Of a stretch of 7,200 nucleotides of DNA, positions 6,617 through 7,200 are shown in pieces; within the stretch, counting starts at the first letter, position 1, and each line of letters starts with the position of its first letter. The position numbers and the translations under genes are program-made. The stretch spans positions 1 through 7,200 of the forward strand of contig JAHFFS010000074.1 of assembly GCA_023247815.1 (NCBI GenBank), given 5' to 3'. The notes beneath the pieces are model-generated. The model ran no database searches and was not told the DNA's origin. It saw only the letters and a list, made by a program, of their open reading frames with translations. The stretch comes from Candidatus Omnitrophota bacterium (GTDB lineage Bacteria > Omnitrophota > Gorgyraeia > Zapsychrales > JANLHA01).

Positions 6617-6632
6617 CGTTTAAAAATTTTGA

Positions 6633-7200
6633 TTACCGTCGATCGATAGGAATATAATCGCGCAGCGTGCGCCCGGTGTAAATCTGGCGCGGACGCCCGA
6701 TCTTGGAGTCGGGGCTTTCTTTCATTTCTTTCCAATGGGCGATCCAACCCGGCATTCGTCCGATGGCGAACATGACCGGAAACATATTGGTAGGAATACC
6801 AATGGCCTTGTAAATGATCCCACTGTAAAAATCAACGTTCGGGTAAAGTTTACGTTCTTTGAAGTAATCGTCTTTCAATACTGCTTCTTCCAATTTCTTC
6901 GCGATGTCTAATAACGGATCATGGATGCCCATCCCATTCAACAGATCATCGGCCCGCTTTTTGATGATTTTCGCCCGCGGGTCAAAATTTTTGTAAACGC
7001 GGTGACCGAACCCCATGAGCCGATAACTTTTATCCGGACTCTTCGCCTTCTCAATGTACTTTTTGATATTGCCCCCGTCCTTCTCAATTTCTTCCAGCAT
7101 TTCAACGACCTCTTGATTCGCGCCCCCATGCAACGGGCCCCACAAAGCGCAAATCCCAGCGGAGACCGATGCAAAAAGATTGGCCCATGAACTCCCAACG
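6633..7200 (-). CDS. gltA: Citrate synthase, C-terminal part
   Basis: The first TCA-cycle enzyme, condensing acetyl-CoA with oxaloacetate to citrate and CoA. The window holds the last 188 codons (from 7199); the 5' part lies beyond the right edge. The full family protein is about 430 residues. All three catalytic residues are visible: the histidine in GPLHGGAN (visible residue 24, E. coli H264), the histidine in GFGHRVYKNFDPRA (66, E. coli H305) and the aspartate in NVDFYSGI (123, E. coli D362). The last two are spaced exactly as in E. coli and the first is one residue off. The C-terminal GRPRQIYTG also fits, with an arginine expected at the active site. Upstream of GPLHGG the frame stays open with VGSSWANLFASVSAGICALW, so the TTG at 7145 is an internal leucine, not a start. 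The 2-methylcitrate synthase branch is a relative, but the IYTG ending and TCA context favour citrate synthase. pepA follows after 30 bases without a terminator. Confidence 0.97.
   Translation of the reverse strand, partial: VGSSWANLFASVSAGICALWGPLHGGANQEVVEMLEEIEKDGGNIKKYIEKAKSPDKSYRLMGFGHRVYKNFDPRAKIIKKRADDLLNGMGIHDPLLDIAKKLEEAVLKDDYFKERKLYPNVDFYSGIIYKAIGIPTNMFPVMFAIGRMPGWIAHWKEMKESPDSKIGRPRQIYTGRTLRDYIPIDRR

Noticed and set aside
6603..6632. AT-rich palindrome AAAATTTT between gltA and pepA as a possible terminator
   Set aside because: It has no GC-rich stem, so it would not form a stable hairpin. The gap is only 30 bases and contains the pepA ribosome binding site, so read-through is expected.
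6938..7198. Minus-strand frame of 86 codons overlapping gltA in another frame
   Set aside because: The citrate synthase frame contains the catalytic histidines and is continuous to the window edge; this frame is an arginine-rich shadow.
1..7200. tRNA, rRNA, CRISPR, insertion sequence, attachment site or defence genes
   Set aside because: The longest stretch without a gene is about 150 bases (674-823), filled by the terminator and promoter. No regularly spaced repeats, transposase motifs or RNA gene signatures were seen.

Overview
The window is a compact block of bacterial housekeeping genes, all on the minus strand, so the gene order below runs from high to low coordinates. GC content looks moderate. 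Shine-Dalgarno sites are clear, the standard code is used, genes are packed with 0 to 49 bases between them, and there are no mobile elements, RNA genes or CRISPR arrays. The organism is a bacterium with respiratory-type central metabolism (citrate synthase, class II fumarase) and cyclic-di-GMP signalling (PilZ). The protein sequences do not look like close relatives of enterobacteria, Bacillus or Actinobacteria. An uncultured Gram-negative-type lineage (for example Omnitrophota or a neighbour) would fit, but that is a weak guess.

Layout. Positions 7199-6633 hold the C-terminal 188 codons of citrate synthase (gltA), cut by the window edge. Then follow leucyl aminopeptidase pepA (6602-5148, GTG start), a short NfeD-type membrane protein (5147-4542), a slipin/stomatin SPFH protein (4538-3789), class II fumarase fumC (3739-2345), L-alanine dehydrogenase ald (2330-1227) and a single-domain PilZ protein (1210-824). 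These seven genes read as one transcription unit. It ends at a clear intrinsic terminator at 795-763. About 33 bases further on, a near-consensus sigma70 promoter (TTGACA, 17 bases, TATAGT, 730-702) starts a separate unit. Its first gene is an adrenodoxin-reductase-type ferredoxin--NADP+ reductase (fprA-like), of which the first 224 codons are visible (673-2).

How the genes fit together. Citrate synthase and fumarase are TCA-cycle enzymes. Alanine dehydrogenase links alanine and ammonium to pyruvate and NADH at the entry to the cycle. PepA releases amino acids from peptides and could feed alanine to Ald. NfeD and the slipin form a well-known membrane pair, here without the ClpP-like protease domain found in long NfeD proteins. 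PilZ is a probable c-di-GMP receptor with no obvious enzyme partner. FprA moves electrons between NADPH and ferredoxin.

Nothing here is convincingly a new system. The most unusual points are the mixed operon (TCA enzymes, membrane scaffold, c-di-GMP receptor), the protease-less NfeD directly coupled to an aminopeptidase gene, and a small tandem duplication with a three-codon minicistron just before fumC. Three genes (fumC, ald, pilZ) have longest reading frames that run upstream of the most likely start; the starts given here follow ribosome binding sites, supported for fumC and ald by family alignment.
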